A program made the position numbers and the translations under genes. A stretch of DNA of 64,000 bases, taken from the NCBI GenBank assembly GCA_963695805.1, contig CAVOHV010000002.1:186001-250000 (forward strand). The letters are read 5' to 3'. This document shows positions 25,607 to 34,315 of the stretch, one piece after another. This DNA comes from DASUPK01 sp963695805. GTDB lineage: Bacteria > Actinomycetota > Thermoleophilia > Solirubrobacterales > 70-9. The notes under the pieces were generated by a model that made no database searches, had not been told where the DNA came from, and was given only the letters and a program-made list of their open reading frames with translations. Position 1 is the first letter of the stretch, and each line of letters begins with the position of its first letter.

Positions 25607-25938
25607 GCCTGATCACGGAAATCACGATCTTCGTCCTGGCCGCCTTCGTCGGCTTCGAGGTGATCTCGAAGGTGCCGACCACCCTGCACACGCCGCTGAT
25701 GTCCCAGACGAACGCGATTCACGGCATCGTCATGCTCGGCGGGCTGATCGTGATCGGCTCGGCCGATGACACGCTGGAGAAGGTGATCGGGGTGATCGCG
25801 ATCGCCTTCGGCACGATCAACATCGTCGGTGGCTTCATGGTCACCGACCGGATGCTCGCCATGTTCGGCGGCAGGAAGCGGAAGCCAAAGACGGAGTCCG
25901 AGCAGGAGACTGTAACCCCGGGAGAGTCCGGTCAGTGA
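25603..25938 (+). CDS. pntAB: NAD(P) transhydrogenase, alpha subunit part 2
   Basis: A 111-residue membrane protein with three helices (ITIFVLAAFVGFEVISKVP, AIHGIVMLGGLIVIGSA, VIGVIAIAFGTINIVGGFMV), the usual split-alpha membrane segment. TPLMSQTNAIHGI is the family signature. It overlaps pntAA by ATGA and pntB by GTGA, so all three are translationally coupled. Confidence 0.95.
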   Translation: MSLITEITIFVLAAFVGFEVISKVPTTLHTPLMSQTNAIHGIVMLGGLIVIGSADDTLEKVIGVIAIAFGTINIVGGFMVTDRMLAMFGGRKRKPKTESEQETVTPGESGQ

Positions 25939-27347
25939 CACCCCTCGCTGCGCTGTCGCCCAACAGCGACTTCGTCACCGCGTGCTACATCGTCGCCTTC
26001 TCCCTGTTCATCTTCGGGATCCAGCAGGGGACGCACCCGCGCACCGCCCGCCGCGGCAACCTGATCGCCGCCGCCGGGATGCTCGTCGCGATCGCGATCA
26101 CGCTGTCCACGGACGTGATCGGCAATGGCGTGCTGATCCTGATCGGAATCTTGATCGGGACCGCGGTCGGCGTGGTCGCCTCCCTCCGAGTGCAGATGAC
26201 CGACATGCCGCAGATGGTCGCGCTCTACAACGGCGTCGGCGGCGGCGCCGCGGCGCTGATCTCCTGGTCGGAGTTCCGGCACGTCTCGGCCGGAGGCTCG
26301 AGCATCCCGCTCGACATCTTCGTCCCGATCCTGTTCTCCACGGTGATCGGCTCGGTCTCCTTCTGGGGGTCGAACATCGCCTTCGGCAAGCTGCAGGCGA
26401 TCATCCCCAGCCGGCCCGTTCAGTTCCCCGGTCAGCACATCGTCAACGGGCTGCTGCTGGCGGCCATCCTGGCCGGCTGCATCGTGCTCGGCGTAGATCA
26501 CGACTCGCCCTCGCAGGGTCTCTATATCGGCATCCTGGTCGCCGCGGCCGTCCTGGGCAACCTCTTCGTGCTGCCGATCGGCGGGGCGGACATGCCCGTG
26601 GTGATCTCGCTGCTCAACGCGTTCACGGGTCTCGCGGCGGCCGCGGCGGGATTCGCCCTGGACAACGTCGTCCTGATCGTCGCCGGCACGCTGGTCGGGT
26701 CCTCGGGAACCATCCTCACCCTCGAGATGAGCCGGGCGATGAACCGCTCGATCTCCAACCTTCTGTTCTCCGGCTTCGGAGCCGTGAGCGCGTCAGCGGG
26801 GGAGAGGGAGGAGCGCCCTGTGCACTCGATCGGCCCCGAGGACGCCGCGATCAAGCTCGGCTACGCCGACTCCGTCGTCTTCGTCCCCGGCTACGGCATG
26901 GCGGTCGCGCAGGCCCAGCACGCGGTCAAGGAGCTCGCCAACGAGCTCGAGAAGCGGGGGGTCAACGTCAGCTACGCCATCCATCCGGTCGCGGGGCGGA
27001 TGCCCGGTCACATGAACGTCCTGCTCGCCGAGGCCGACGTCCCCTACGAGCAGCTCAAGGAGATGGACGAGATCAATCCCGAGATGCCGCAGATGGACGT
27101 CGCGGTGGTCATCGGTGCGAACGACGTGACCAACCCCGCCGCCAAGGACGATCCCAACTCGCCGATCGCGGGCATGCCGATCATCGAGGTCGACCATGCA
27201 AAGGAGGTCATCGTGATCAAGCGCAGCCTCAGCCCCGGGTTCGCCGGGATCGACAACGACCTCTTCTACGAGGACAAGACGTCGATGCTCTTCGCCGATG
27301 CCAAGGGCGCGGCCTCCGACATCGCGGCTCAGGTGGAGGAGCTGTGA
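25935..27347 (+). CDS. pntB: NAD(P) transhydrogenase, beta subunit
   Basis: A 470-residue subunit with about eight membrane helices followed by the NADP(H)-binding domain III. Diagnostic parts are QMVALYNGVGGGAAALI, MPVVISLLNAFTGLAAAAAG and the domain III loops VVFVPGYGMAVAQAQHAV, HPVAGRMPGHMNVLLAEA and VVIGANDVTNPAAKDDPNSP. Starts at GTG overlapping pntAB. Completes the three-gene operon that supplies NADPH. Confidence 0.96.
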   Translation: MTPLAALSPNSDFVTACYIVAFSLFIFGIQQGTHPRTARRGNLIAAAGMLVAIAITLSTDVIGNGVLILIGILIGTAVGVVASLRVQMTDMPQMVALYNGVGGGAAALISWSEFRHVSAGGSSIPLDIFVPILFSTVIGSVSFWGSNIAFGKLQAIIPSRPVQFPGQHIVNGLLLAAILAGCIVLGVDHDSPSQGLYIGILVAAAVLGNLFVLPIGGADMPVVISLLNAFTGLAAAAAGFALDNVVLIVAGTLVGSSGTILTLEMSRAMNRSISNLLFSGFGAVSASAGEREERPVHSIGPEDAAIKLGYADSVVFVPGYGMAVAQAQHAVKELANELEKRGVNVSYAIHPVAGRMPGHMNVLLAEADVPYEQLKEMDEINPEMPQMDVAVVIGANDVTNPAAKDDPNSPIAGMPIIEVDHAKEVIVIKRSLSPGFAGIDNDLFYEDKTSMLFADAKGAASDIAAQVEEL

Positions 27348-27403
27348 GCCGTCTCACATTCCTTCTGGCCGCGATCGTCACCGCGCCGGGCAAGAAGCGC
27401 TAG
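27344..27403 (+). CDS. Tiny ORF coupled to pntB stop
   Basis: A 19-codon ORF (MSRLTFLLAAIVTAPGKKR) whose GTG overlaps the pntB stop in the GTGA arrangement used throughout this operon. Its hydrophobic centre and basic tail could be a micro-membrane peptide. It overlaps the 3' end of the convergent lipoprotein gene by 4 bases. It may equally be chance. Confidence 0.2.
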   Translation: MSRLTFLLAAIVTAPGKKR

Positions 27404-27963
27404 CTGAGGCGGCTCCAGGCGATCAGCGCCACTCTCTTCGTCACCGCGAGGCGCTGGGAATCGGAGAGACCCGGGATGTGCGTCTCGGCGATCAGGACGA
27501 GCTTGCCGCGGGCGGAAATCAGCTGGCGGAGATACGGAATCCAGTTGGCTCCGGCCGCGCCCAGGTCGGGATCGCCGATACCACGGACCGTACGCGGTAC
27601 TCGGCTGAACTTGCTGTCCGAGAACTGGGCCGTCTCGACGATCCGGTTGAGGTAGCGCTGGTAGGCGTCCGGAGCGTTGTCGACCGTGAGCTCGACGGGG
27701 CCGAGCTCACAGGTGGAATGCCGAGGCGTGCCGCTCGGATTGGGACGGAGCGAAGTGCCGTTGAAGCCCCCCGAGCGCAATACGGGTGCGAGCTCTCGCG
27801 CGAGCCGCCGATTGCAGATCTTGACTGCGGGGCCGCCGGGCGTGGCCACCGTCGTGGTCGGTGGCGTCGGGCTTGCTCGGGTGCTCGTCGTGTTCGAGTT
27901 GGAACCGCACGCCACGAGTGCGAGCGCCATCGAGGAGGCGACCAGGATCGAAACCGATCTCAC
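27400..27963 (-). CDS. Putative lipoprotein
   Basis: A 187-residue exported lipoprotein: lipobox LVAC with Cys19, a Thr/Pro-rich linker, then a globular domain (KICNRRLARELAPVL, STCELGPVELTVDN, AYQRYLNRIVETAQFS) reminiscent of DUF3558-type lipoproteins by size and cysteine pattern. GTG start. Convergent with pntB. No function can be assigned. Confidence 0.75.
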   Translation of the reverse strand: MRSVSILVASSMALALVACGSNSNTTSTRASPTPPTTTVATPGGPAVKICNRRLARELAPVLRSGGFNGTSLRPNPSGTPRHSTCELGPVELTVDNAPDAYQRYLNRIVETAQFSDSKFSRVPRTVRGIGDPDLGAAGANWIPYLRQLISARGKLVLIAETHIPGLSDSQRLAVTKRVALIAWSRLS

Positions 27964-27982
27964 GAGGTTCGTCTACCCGAGA

Positions 27983-28170
27983 TCAGCGAGAGCATCCTCG
28001 CGGCGGCTGTAGCAGTTCCTCCGTCTCCCAGATCAGGAACTGGACGTCCTCGGGGACGTCGTGGAACTCGACCGTCTCGTCGCAAAGCAGGGCGAGGCCT
28101 GCCGGGTCGTGGCGTTCGCCCGCTCGAACGCGGCGCGAACCAAATCCGCCGCCGCCCCGACCCCGTTCTC
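27983..28170 (-). pseudogene. Possible remnant of a small gene with a frameshift
   Basis: Downstream of the LapA-like gene the minus strand encodes GVGAAADLVRAAFERANAT in one frame and DPAGLALLCDETVEFHDVP then EDVQFLIWETEELLQ in the next, ending at a stop at 27985-27983. Joined by one inserted base near 28115 they read as one small acidic protein of about 65 residues. No clear start codon exists. Low confidence: GC-rich DNA can mimic coding. Confidence 0.25.
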
Positions 28171-28397
28171 TAGTCGTTCTTGGGACGGCGAAAGCGGGGC
28201 AGCCCCAGGCCGATCAGGAAGCCGAGCACTGCAGCGAGCAGCAGCCCGAAGATCAGCGGGATGGTGGTCGTCGAGAAGAAGAACTTCACCTTCACCTGCT
28301 GAGTGTTCTGAAGGATGAAGATCGCCGCCAGGACGATCAGGGCGACGATGATGTAGAACCTCGCGCCCCGCTTTTTTTGCCCGGGTTCGTCGGTCAC
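28170..28397 (-). CDS. LapA-like (DUF1049) membrane protein
   Basis: A 75-residue protein with two membrane helices (FYIIVALIVLAAIFILQN and IPLIFGLLLAAVLGFLIGLG) joined by TQQVKVKFFFSTTT, the LapA/DUF1049 pattern. The GTG start is 6 nt after TAGGGT. In Gram-negatives LapA acts in LPS assembly; in actinobacteria its role is unknown. Confidence 0.85.
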   Translation of the reverse strand: MTDEPGQKKRGARFYIIVALIVLAAIFILQNTQQVKVKFFFSTTTIPLIFGLLLAAVLGFLIGLGLPRFRRPKND

Positions 28398-28403
28398 GGC
28401 GCG

Positions 28404-28409
28404 ACCCTA
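28404..28409 (-). promoter_or_regulatory. -10 box of the LapA-like gene
   Basis: TAGGGT on the minus strand ends 6 nt before the GTG start. Confidence 0.45.
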
Positions 28410-28555
28410 GCACGCGCTTTGGCACCGACTGGCGAGGCTCTCGTCACTCCGGCGCGTCCCCTGGCGCACAGCCGAATCTAGCTTCCTTCGAGTGTGACCG
28501 AGCCAAATCGGGTCAGGGGACCGTCGAGTGGATCGCTCTGATCGCCCTCGTCTCG

Positions 28556-29395
28556 GTGGCCCTCGGCGCCATCGCCTCGCTGGTTGGCATGCGCCTCCCT
28601 GGGATCGTGCTGGCGCAGGAGATTGCAGAGCGGATCGTCTGCTCCGTCCGGCTCACCGAGGACTGCCGCAACGAGCCGCTGCTTCGAGCCGCCAATGGCG
28701 CCGAGGTGGCCGGCCTGCTTCGTGGTCACGCCCCGGCGCTTCTCTACGAGGACGGGATGACGGCTCTACCTGTCGACTTCCGTGAGTGTCGGTCCGACTC
28801 ATGTGCGGAGGGACCCCCAACTGGCGTGATCACCCGCACAAGCGAAGGGCTGCGCGTCGTCGCCTTCACCCACGTGATCGATTGCAGAAGCGGGCATGTC
28901 CGGGGGACGGAGGCCTGGGGCGGCAACTGCTCCGGACCGCGGGCGGACAATCTCTATCTGCAGTACTGGGTCTACTACCCCGGCAGCGCGACCGCCGAGG
29001 GCAGCACACCGTTGAAGGGCCCGATCCGGCGGCTGAGCAATGCGGTTGGCCATTCGACCTACCACCGCGACGATTGGGAGGGCTATCAGGTGCGGATCGG
29101 GCAGGCCGGAACATTCGCGCGAGCCAGCTCGCACCACGGCTATCGTGGCTGGGACCCCGACGGCGACCGGTACTTCATCTCCGGCGGCAGCCACGCCGGG
29201 CGGGCCCTGCGGGCAGCCACGCGGTCCTGGATCCCAGTCCGCCTCCCCTCCACCGCGACCAGGAGCAGCAAGGACGGACGTCTCGTGCTGATCCCGCTCG
29301 AGACCCTGCCCGGCCGCGACCGATACGGCTTCGCGATCAGCCCGCCGTGGCGTAAGCGCGTCTGGTTCGACCCCGAGTACGCCGGGACCGACTGA
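28556..29395 (+). CDS. Membrane-anchored hypothetical protein, start possibly frameshifted
   Basis: From GTG 28556 there are 279 residues, but the frame is open upstream and encodes GQGTVEWIALIALVSVALGA, a pilin/TadE-like anchor helix, without a start codon. GTG 28494 lies in another frame, 9 nt after TAGCTT; one extra G in the GGG at 28510-28512 would join them, giving about 300 residues. The exterior part has HVIDCRSGHVRGTEAW, YLQYWVYYPGS and HRDDWEGYQVRIG, a pattern of uncharacterised surface proteins. It ends VWFDPEYAGTD, repeated at 33.4 kb. Confidence 0.7.
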   Translation: MALGAIASLVGMRLPGIVLAQEIAERIVCSVRLTEDCRNEPLLRAANGAEVAGLLRGHAPALLYEDGMTALPVDFRECRSDSCAEGPPTGVITRTSEGLRVVAFTHVIDCRSGHVRGTEAWGGNCSGPRADNLYLQYWVYYPGSATAEGSTPLKGPIRRLSNAVGHSTYHRDDWEGYQVRIGQAGTFARASSHHGYRGWDPDGDRYFISGGSHAGRALRAATRSWIPVRLPSTATRSSKDGRLVLIPLETLPGRDRYGFAISPPWRKRVWFDPEYAGTD

Positions 29396-29442
29396 CTCTG
29401 TTTCCGCAGGTCGCTTACGCGGCGGTATACCCAGGGCGCCGT
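29358..29442. repeat. Direct repeat, left copy flanking the sugar cassette
   Basis: About 85 bases matching 33437-33521 with roughly a dozen differences. It spans the last codons of the upstream gene (VWFDPEYAGTD) and a vestige of the 3' end of the SDR gene on the minus strand (GALGIPPR against GALRMPPR). Confidence 0.75.
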
Positions 29443-29514
29443 TCCACGAACTTGCGGGCGCTGGCGCTAGTCGCCGTGAAAGCGCTGCTGCGTCTGCGCC
29501 GTTTGTCATCTGGC

Positions 29515-30516
29515 ATGGACGACATCGCAATCATCACCGTCTCGACCAGCGAGGCCCAGTGGCTCAGGCCCTGCCTGAGCACGGTGTTCGCCCATATGGG
29601 GGACGTCAGCGCGGACGTCGTCGTGGTGGACAACGAGTCGCGCGACGGGACGGCGGACGTGGTCGAGACCGAGTTTCCCGACGCCCGCATAGTGCCGTCT
29701 CGCAATCACGGCTTCTCGCACGCGAACAACCGCGGGCTCATGACTTGCGACGCGCGTTACGTCCTGTTCCTGAACCCGGACACCGAGATCGTGGAGGGCA
29801 CCTTCGAGGACCTGGTTCGCGCGATGGACGCCCGCCCGACGGTAGGGCTGATCGGCGTGCGCCAGGTCACTCCGGACGGGCGCCTTGACATGACGATCCG
29901 CCGCTTTCCGAATGCGCTGCGCGCGCTCGGTGACTCGTTCGCCACGGAGCAGCTGCCGCACCGTCCACGTTGGCTCGGGGAGCGCGAGCTCGATCGAGCC
30001 CTCTATGACCGCGAGGTCGACTGCGACTGGACGACTGGCTCGTTCATGCTCGCGCGTCGCGAGGCGATCGAGAGCGCGGGCTTCCTCGACGAGCGCTATT
30101 TCATGTACTCCGACGAAACCGATTTCTGCCGGCGGATCAAGACGGCCGGGTGGGAGATACGGCACCTGCCGTCGATGACGATCATCCACCACGAGGGAAA
30201 GGCGGGGATCAAGCCGAGCATCGAGAGCCTCAACGCCGCCTCGCGCATGCTGTACGCGCGGAAGTACTTCTCTCCCGCTCATCGTCTCGTGCACTTCGGC
30301 GCCGTGCTGCTGGGAGCTTTCCTGCGATCGGTCTACGGCGGTTCCGGTGAGCGTGGACGGCGGGTGAAGGCGGCTAACCGCCGGAAGGTCGCCACGCTTC
30401 TGGGCCGTGCCCCGGTGCCCTTCGGCCCGCCGAGCCGCTACTCGGTTCGCATCGCCCGCACAGAGCAGCGGTCCGCCGGCCGGCGTAAGCTGCCCGCGCC
30501 GGATCTGACCACATGA
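29515..30516 (+). CDS. Family 2 glycosyltransferase
   Basis: A 333-residue GT-A enzyme, probably a rhamnosyltransferase given its neighbours. It shows IAIITVSTSEAQWL, VVVVDNESRDGT (nucleotide loop), YVLFLNPDTEIVEG (DxD-like NPDTE) and TGSFMLARREAIESAGFLDE with the acceptor Asp/Glu region YSDETDFCRRI. A TTG at 29452 would add 21 residues of a different character; ATG 29515 is preferred. Its stop overlaps the rfbD start by ATGA. Confidence 0.9.
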   Translation: MDDIAIITVSTSEAQWLRPCLSTVFAHMGDVSADVVVVDNESRDGTADVVETEFPDARIVPSRNHGFSHANNRGLMTCDARYVLFLNPDTEIVEGTFEDLVRAMDARPTVGLIGVRQVTPDGRLDMTIRRFPNALRALGDSFATEQLPHRPRWLGERELDRALYDREVDCDWTTGSFMLARREAIESAGFLDERYFMYSDETDFCRRIKTAGWEIRHLPSMTIIHHEGKAGIKPSIESLNAASRMLYARKYFSPAHRLVHFGAVLLGAFLRSVYGGSGERGRRVKAANRRKVATLLGRAPVPFGPPSRYSVRIARTEQRSAGRRKLPAPDLTT

Positions 30517-31406
30517 AGATCGACGCTCACGGCGTCCTGATCACCGGCGGCGGAGGTCAACTTGGTTCGGATCTCGAGGAGCAGCTCCGCGACCGCTGCC
30601 TGGTGTCCGCGCCCAGCCGCGGCGAACTCGACATCACCGACCAAGGGGCGCTGGACGAGGCATTCGAACGGGTTCAGCCTGCAGTCGTCTTCAACTGTGC
30701 CGCGTTTCACAACGTCGAGCTCTGCGAGCACGAGGAAGACCGCTCGTTCGAGGTGAACGCACGAGCGGTCAAGCGTCTCGCGCAGCGCTGTGCAGACACC
30801 GGCGCGGGGCTCGTGCACCTGAGCACCAACTACGTCTTTCCGGGTGACCGCGACGCGCCTTATTCCGAGGCAGACCGACCGAGCCCACGCAGCATCTACG
30901 CCATTTCCAAGCTGGCGGGAGAACATGCCGCGCTCGCCTACTGCCCCCGCGCGCTCGTCGTTCGCGGCTCAGGTCTCTATGGCCACCACGGAAGCGCGTC
31001 GAAGGGCGGCAACTTCGTGCAGCGCATGATCCACCGCGCGCGAGAGCAGGGGGCGCTGAAGATGGTCGCGGACCAGCGGCTGACGCCCACTTACACGGCC
31101 GATCTGGCGGAGGCGATCATCGCCGCGGTGGAGCGGGACGTCTCTGGGCTCCTTCACGTGACCAACTCCGGGTCATGCTCGTGGCACGAGTTCACCCTCG
31201 CGATCATGGAGACGGCCGGCATAGACGTTCCAGTGGAACCGGTCCGGACGGTCCGGGCACCGGGCGGCGCCGACCGGCCCTTGAATGGGGTGCTGTCTTC
31301 GGAGCGAGCCGGCGAGGCCGGGCTTTCGAGCCTGCGTTCCTGGAACGCGGCTCTCGAGGACTACATGGCCAGCACTGGCCTCGCCGCTGAACCAAGCGTT
31401 CGCTAG
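30513..31406 (+). CDS. rfbD: dTDP-4-dehydrorhamnose reductase
   Basis: A 297-residue SDR that makes dTDP-L-rhamnose with NADPH. The Rossmann motif is LITGGGGQLGSDL, the catalytic YxxxK is YAISKLAG near 132, and the family signature NCAAFHNVELCEHEEDRSF sits near 62. Cotranslated with the glycosyltransferase. The convergent rfbC lies 4 bases away, but rfbA and rfbB are not in the window. Confidence 0.92.
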   Translation: MKIDAHGVLITGGGGQLGSDLEEQLRDRCLVSAPSRGELDITDQGALDEAFERVQPAVVFNCAAFHNVELCEHEEDRSFEVNARAVKRLAQRCADTGAGLVHLSTNYVFPGDRDAPYSEADRPSPRSIYAISKLAGEHAALAYCPRALVVRGSGLYGHHGSASKGGNFVQRMIHRAREQGALKMVADQRLTPTYTADLAEAIIAAVERDVSGLLHVTNSGSCSWHEFTLAIMETAGIDVPVEPVRTVRAPGGADRPLNGVLSSERAGEAGLSSLRSWNAALEDYMASTGLAAEPSVR

Positions 31407-31410
31407 CTCG

Positions 31411-31977
31411 CTACCCGACCCGCTCGTACACGAACGGCAGCTCCCTCTCGATGTCGCGCAGCAGGGGCGCGTTCGCATCGCGTTGTGAGGGCACGAGCTC
31501 GACGTCCTTCGGCCAGGCGATCGCGACGTCGGGGTCGTTGTAGGCGATGCCGCGCTCGATCGACTCGTCGTAGTAGCCGTCGCACTTGTAGATCACGTCG
31601 GCGACGTCGCTGGTGACGCAGAAGCCGTGGGCGAAGCCGATCGGGCAATAGAGGTGGTGGAGGTTCTCGTCGTTGAGCGTGAACGCCTCCCACTCACCGA
31701 ACGTCGGCGAGCCTTTCCTCAGGTCGACCACCACGTCCACGACCTCGCCGCGGGCGCACCGAACCAGCTTCGCCATCCCCTTGCCCACCTGGAAGTGCAT
31801 GCCGCGGACGATCCCCTTACTCGAGCGGGAGTGGTTGTCCTGGACGAACTCCTCGGGGATGCCGAGCTCGGCGTACACGTTTCGCCGGTAGCTCTCGTGG
31901 AAGAAACCGCGTTCGTCTCCGTGGACCACCGGCTTGACCAGCATGGGTCCTTCGAGTCTCGTCTCCAGTCGCTCCAT
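31411..31977 (-). CDS. rfbC: dTDP-4-dehydrorhamnose 3,5-epimerase
   Basis: A 188-residue cupin epimerase. GDERGFFHESYRRNVYAELG, the pair VQDNHSRSSKGIVRGMHFQ with catalytic His, and YCPIGFAHGFCVTSDVADV with GFAHGF are family signatures. The frame continues upstream to 32154, but ATG 31977 has a good ribosome site (AGGAGG) and matches family length. Supplies the substrate of RfbD. Confidence 0.94.
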   Translation of the reverse strand: MERLETRLEGPMLVKPVVHGDERGFFHESYRRNVYAELGIPEEFVQDNHSRSSKGIVRGMHFQVGKGMAKLVRCARGEVVDVVVDLRKGSPTFGEWEAFTLNDENLHHLYCPIGFAHGFCVTSDVADVIYKCDGYYDESIERGIAYNDPDVAIAWPKDVELVPSQRDANAPLLRDIERELPFVYERVG

Positions 31978-32121
31978 CTGCCCTCCTGATTGTCGGACCG
32001 ATCGCTCTAATAACTCGCCGTGCGGCGCTGGTCTTGCGCGAGAAAACCCTCGTTCCCGCCGTTGGTCTAGTGAGCGCAGTAGCACGCCCGACCCCGCCAC
32101 TGGCAAGGAGTTCTGGAACGC

Positions 32122-33231
32122 ATGATCAGCGCGAACGGTAATGGTGCCTCTCATCGAAGCCTCCGTCAGACCCGCACGAACGGGCTCTCGCCCGCGCCCC
32201 CGGAGAGGGGGCGCAGCGTGCTGGTCACGGGAGGGGCGGGCTATATCGGCAGCATGCTGCTCGGTCGCCTGCTGGAGCGCGGCTACAACGTGCGCGTGCT
32301 CGACCGCCTCTATTGGGGCGAAGGTCCGCTAGAGGACTACAGCGGGCGCATCGAGGTCGAGGTGGCCGATGTGCGGGAGATCCCGTCGTCGGCGCTCGAC
32401 GGCGTGGATGGGGTGATCCACTTGGCCGGGCTCTCGAACGACCCCACCGCCGAGTACGACCCGGAGGCGAACTGGCAGATGAACGCCGTCGCCACGGAGG
32501 CGCTCGGGAAGGCCTGTGCGGAGCGGGGCATCGACCGGATCGTGTTCGCCTCCTCCTGCTCTCTGTACGACGGGCTGCCCCCGGGGATGCACGACGAGAG
32601 CGCCGCCATCGCGCCGAGCGGCGCGTACGCAACCTCCAAGCGCTACGGCGAGGAGGCGCTGATCGGCCTCATCGATAGGGGCCTGTGCCCGGTGATTCTC
32701 CGCAACGGGACGGTCTACGGCCACAGCCATCGCATGCGCTACGACCTCGTCGTGAACACATTCGTCAAGGACGCTCTCCTCGAGGAGCGGCTTCTGCTCC
32801 ACGGGGGCGGTTGGATGTGGCGGCCGCTTGTGGACGTGCGCGATGTCTGCGACGCGATGATCGCCGCCCTCGAGGCGCCGGACGAGCTGGTGCGCGGCGA
32901 GGTCTTCAACGTCCTGCACTCGAACTATCAGATCCGCGAGCTGGCGATGCTCGTGGCCGGCTCGGTGCAGCTTCTCGGGCGCACCGTGCGCCTGGAGGAG
33001 GTGGCCGCCCCGCGTCTGACTCGCGATTACGAGTGCTCCAACACCAAGCTGAGCCAGAGGCTGGGCTTCACGCCCTGCCGTTCGGTGGTCGAGGCGGTCT
33101 CCAACATGCTGACTGCCATCGATCTCGGCGACCGCTCGAAGCTCACCGACCCGCGCTACTACAACATCCGCTGGCTCGAGCTGATGAACGAGATCGAGCC
33201 GCGCATCCAGCGTTTCGGCGCCGTTCTCTAG
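32122..33231 (+). CDS. NAD-dependent epimerase/dehydratase (extended SDR)
   Basis: A 369-residue nucleotide-sugar enzyme. The cofactor motif VLVTGGAGYIGSMLLGRL begins near residue 33; active-site parts are FASSCSLYDGLP and YATSKRYGEEAL (YxxxK); VILRNGTVYGHS follows. A 30-residue polar N-terminal tail precedes the fold. A ribosome site (AAGGAG) lies before the ATG. Divergent from rfbC with 144 bases between. Exact sugar (epimerase, dehydratase or decarboxylase) undetermined. Confidence 0.92.
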   Translation: MISANGNGASHRSLRQTRTNGLSPAPPERGRSVLVTGGAGYIGSMLLGRLLERGYNVRVLDRLYWGEGPLEDYSGRIEVEVADVREIPSSALDGVDGVIHLAGLSNDPTAEYDPEANWQMNAVATEALGKACAERGIDRIVFASSCSLYDGLPPGMHDESAAIAPSGAYATSKRYGEEALIGLIDRGLCPVILRNGTVYGHSHRMRYDLVVNTFVKDALLEERLLLHGGGWMWRPLVDVRDVCDAMIAALEAPDELVRGEVFNVLHSNYQIRELAMLVAGSVQLLGRTVRLEEVAAPRLTRDYECSNTKLSQRLGFTPCRSVVEAVSNMLTAIDLGDRSKLTDPRYYNIRWLELMNEIEPRIQRFGAVL

Positions 33232-33492
33232 TACTGCTTTGTTAGCTCGCCGGTAGGGTTCGTCGTTGCCGCCGCGAACCTCCTCGCGTCAGCCCGCTCT
33301 GAGCGAGGAGAAGATGATGGCGGTGATCGAGGCGGTGGGGGTGAACTCGGCGGCGACGGTCAAGGAGCGGCTCGAGGAGTTCGGCCGCGAGGTGCTCGCC
33401 GAGGCGATGAACCGGCCGGACAGATGGTCAGCGGCGGCGTCTGGTTCGACCCTGAGTACGCTGGGACCGACTGACTCCGTTTCCGCAGGTCG
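33232..33492. other. Intergenic region with gene debris
   Basis: No confident gene. A 76-codon plus-strand frame at 33266-33496 includes a natural-looking piece (EEKMMAVIEAVGVNSAATVK) but then enters the direct repeat in the wrong frame. In another frame bases 33425-33475 encode a second copy of the VWFDPEYAGTD tail and stop found at 29.4 kb, so the region holds truncated leftovers. Confidence 0.45.
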
Positions 33493-33521
33493 CTAGCGCG
33501 GCGGCATCCGCAGCGCGCCGT
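33437..33521. repeat. Direct repeat, right copy flanking the sugar cassette
   Basis: Counterpart of 29358-29442, 4079 bases away. It includes the 3' end of the minus-strand SDR gene (GALRMPPR and stop) and, on the plus strand, the ghost tail VWFDPEYAGTD. Confidence 0.75.
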
Positions 33522-34260
33522 CCAGCCGGATCGCCTCGCCGTTCAGCATCGTGTTCTCCACGATCTGGCAAGCCAGCTGGCCGTACTCCTCGGGTCGTCC
33601 GAGTCGCTGCGGAAAGGGGATGCCGGCGCCGAGAGCCTGGCGCTGCTCCTCAGGGAGCGCTCCGAGCAGTGGGGTGTCGAAGAGGCCCGGCGCGATGGTG
33701 TTCACCCGGACGCCGCGCCCGGCCATGTCGCGCGCGGCGGGCAGCGTCAGGCCGACGACGCCGCCCTTCGAGGCCGAGTAGGCCACCTGCCCGATCTGGC
33801 CGTCCCAGGCGGCGATCGAGGCCGTGTTGATGCAGACGCCGCGCTCCCCCTCCTCGTCGGGCTCGTTGTCGGACATCGCGGCGCAGGCGAGCCGGAGGAC
33901 GTTGAACGTCCCGACGAGGTTCACCTTGATCACGTTGTGGAAGATCTCCAGGTCGTGCGGTCCCTGCTTGGAGGCCGTGCGCTGAGCCCAGCCGATGCCG
34001 GCGCAGCAGACCGAGATTCGCAGCCCACCGGGCGCGTCTGCGGCGGCCTCGACAGCCGCCTGCACCGGGTCCGGCTCCATCACATTCGCCTCCATGAAGG
34101 CGGCGTTTTCGCCCAGCTCGGAGGCGAGCGCCTCGCCCTTCTCGGTGTTCATGTCGGCGATGACGACCGAGGCGCCCCGCCCGTGCAGGGCGCGGACGGT
34201 TGCCGCCCCAAGACCCGAGGCGCCACCTGCGACCAGCGCGCTTGCCCCCTCGATCCTCAT
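33493..34260 (-). CDS. Short-chain dehydrogenase, 3-hydroxyacyl-CoA dehydrogenase type 2-like
   Basis: A 255-residue classical SDR with the NAD motif ALVAGGASGLGAATVRAL, NTASIAAWDGQIGQVAYSASKGG (Ser and YxxxK) and VNTIAPGLFDTPLL. The sequence resembles HSD10-type 3-hydroxyacyl-CoA dehydrogenases, fitting the fatty-acid oxidation genes elsewhere. TACCGT lies 9 nt before the ATG. Its final codons fall in the direct repeat. Confidence 0.92.
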   Translation of the reverse strand: MRIEGASALVAGGASGLGAATVRALHGRGASVVIADMNTEKGEALASELGENAAFMEANVMEPDPVQAAVEAAADAPGGLRISVCCAGIGWAQRTASKQGPHDLEIFHNVIKVNLVGTFNVLRLACAAMSDNEPDEEGERGVCINTASIAAWDGQIGQVAYSASKGGVVGLTLPAARDMAGRGVRVNTIAPGLFDTPLLGALPEEQRQALGAGIPFPQRLGRPEEYGQLACQIVENTMLNGEAIRLDGALRMPPR

Positions 34261-34269
34261 CGGCGCGGC

Positions 34270-34275
34270 ACGGTA
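34270..34275 (-). promoter_or_regulatory. -10 box of the SDR gene
   Basis: TACCGT on the minus strand ends 9 nt before the ATG. Confidence 0.4.
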
Positions 34276-34309
34276 ACGAAATAGTTCACGGCCGGCGGAG
34301 CCATCCCGT

Positions 34310-34315
34310 TAGGGT
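34310..34315 (+). promoter_or_regulatory. -10 box of egtB
   Basis: TAGGGT, 6 nt before an ATC codon (34322) that is in frame with egtB and would add 26 plausible residues. Confidence 0.45.

Noticed and set aside
33266..33496. 76-codon plus-strand frame as a gene
   Set aside because: Its 3' third runs through the direct repeat in a frame different from the one that is conserved between the repeat copies.
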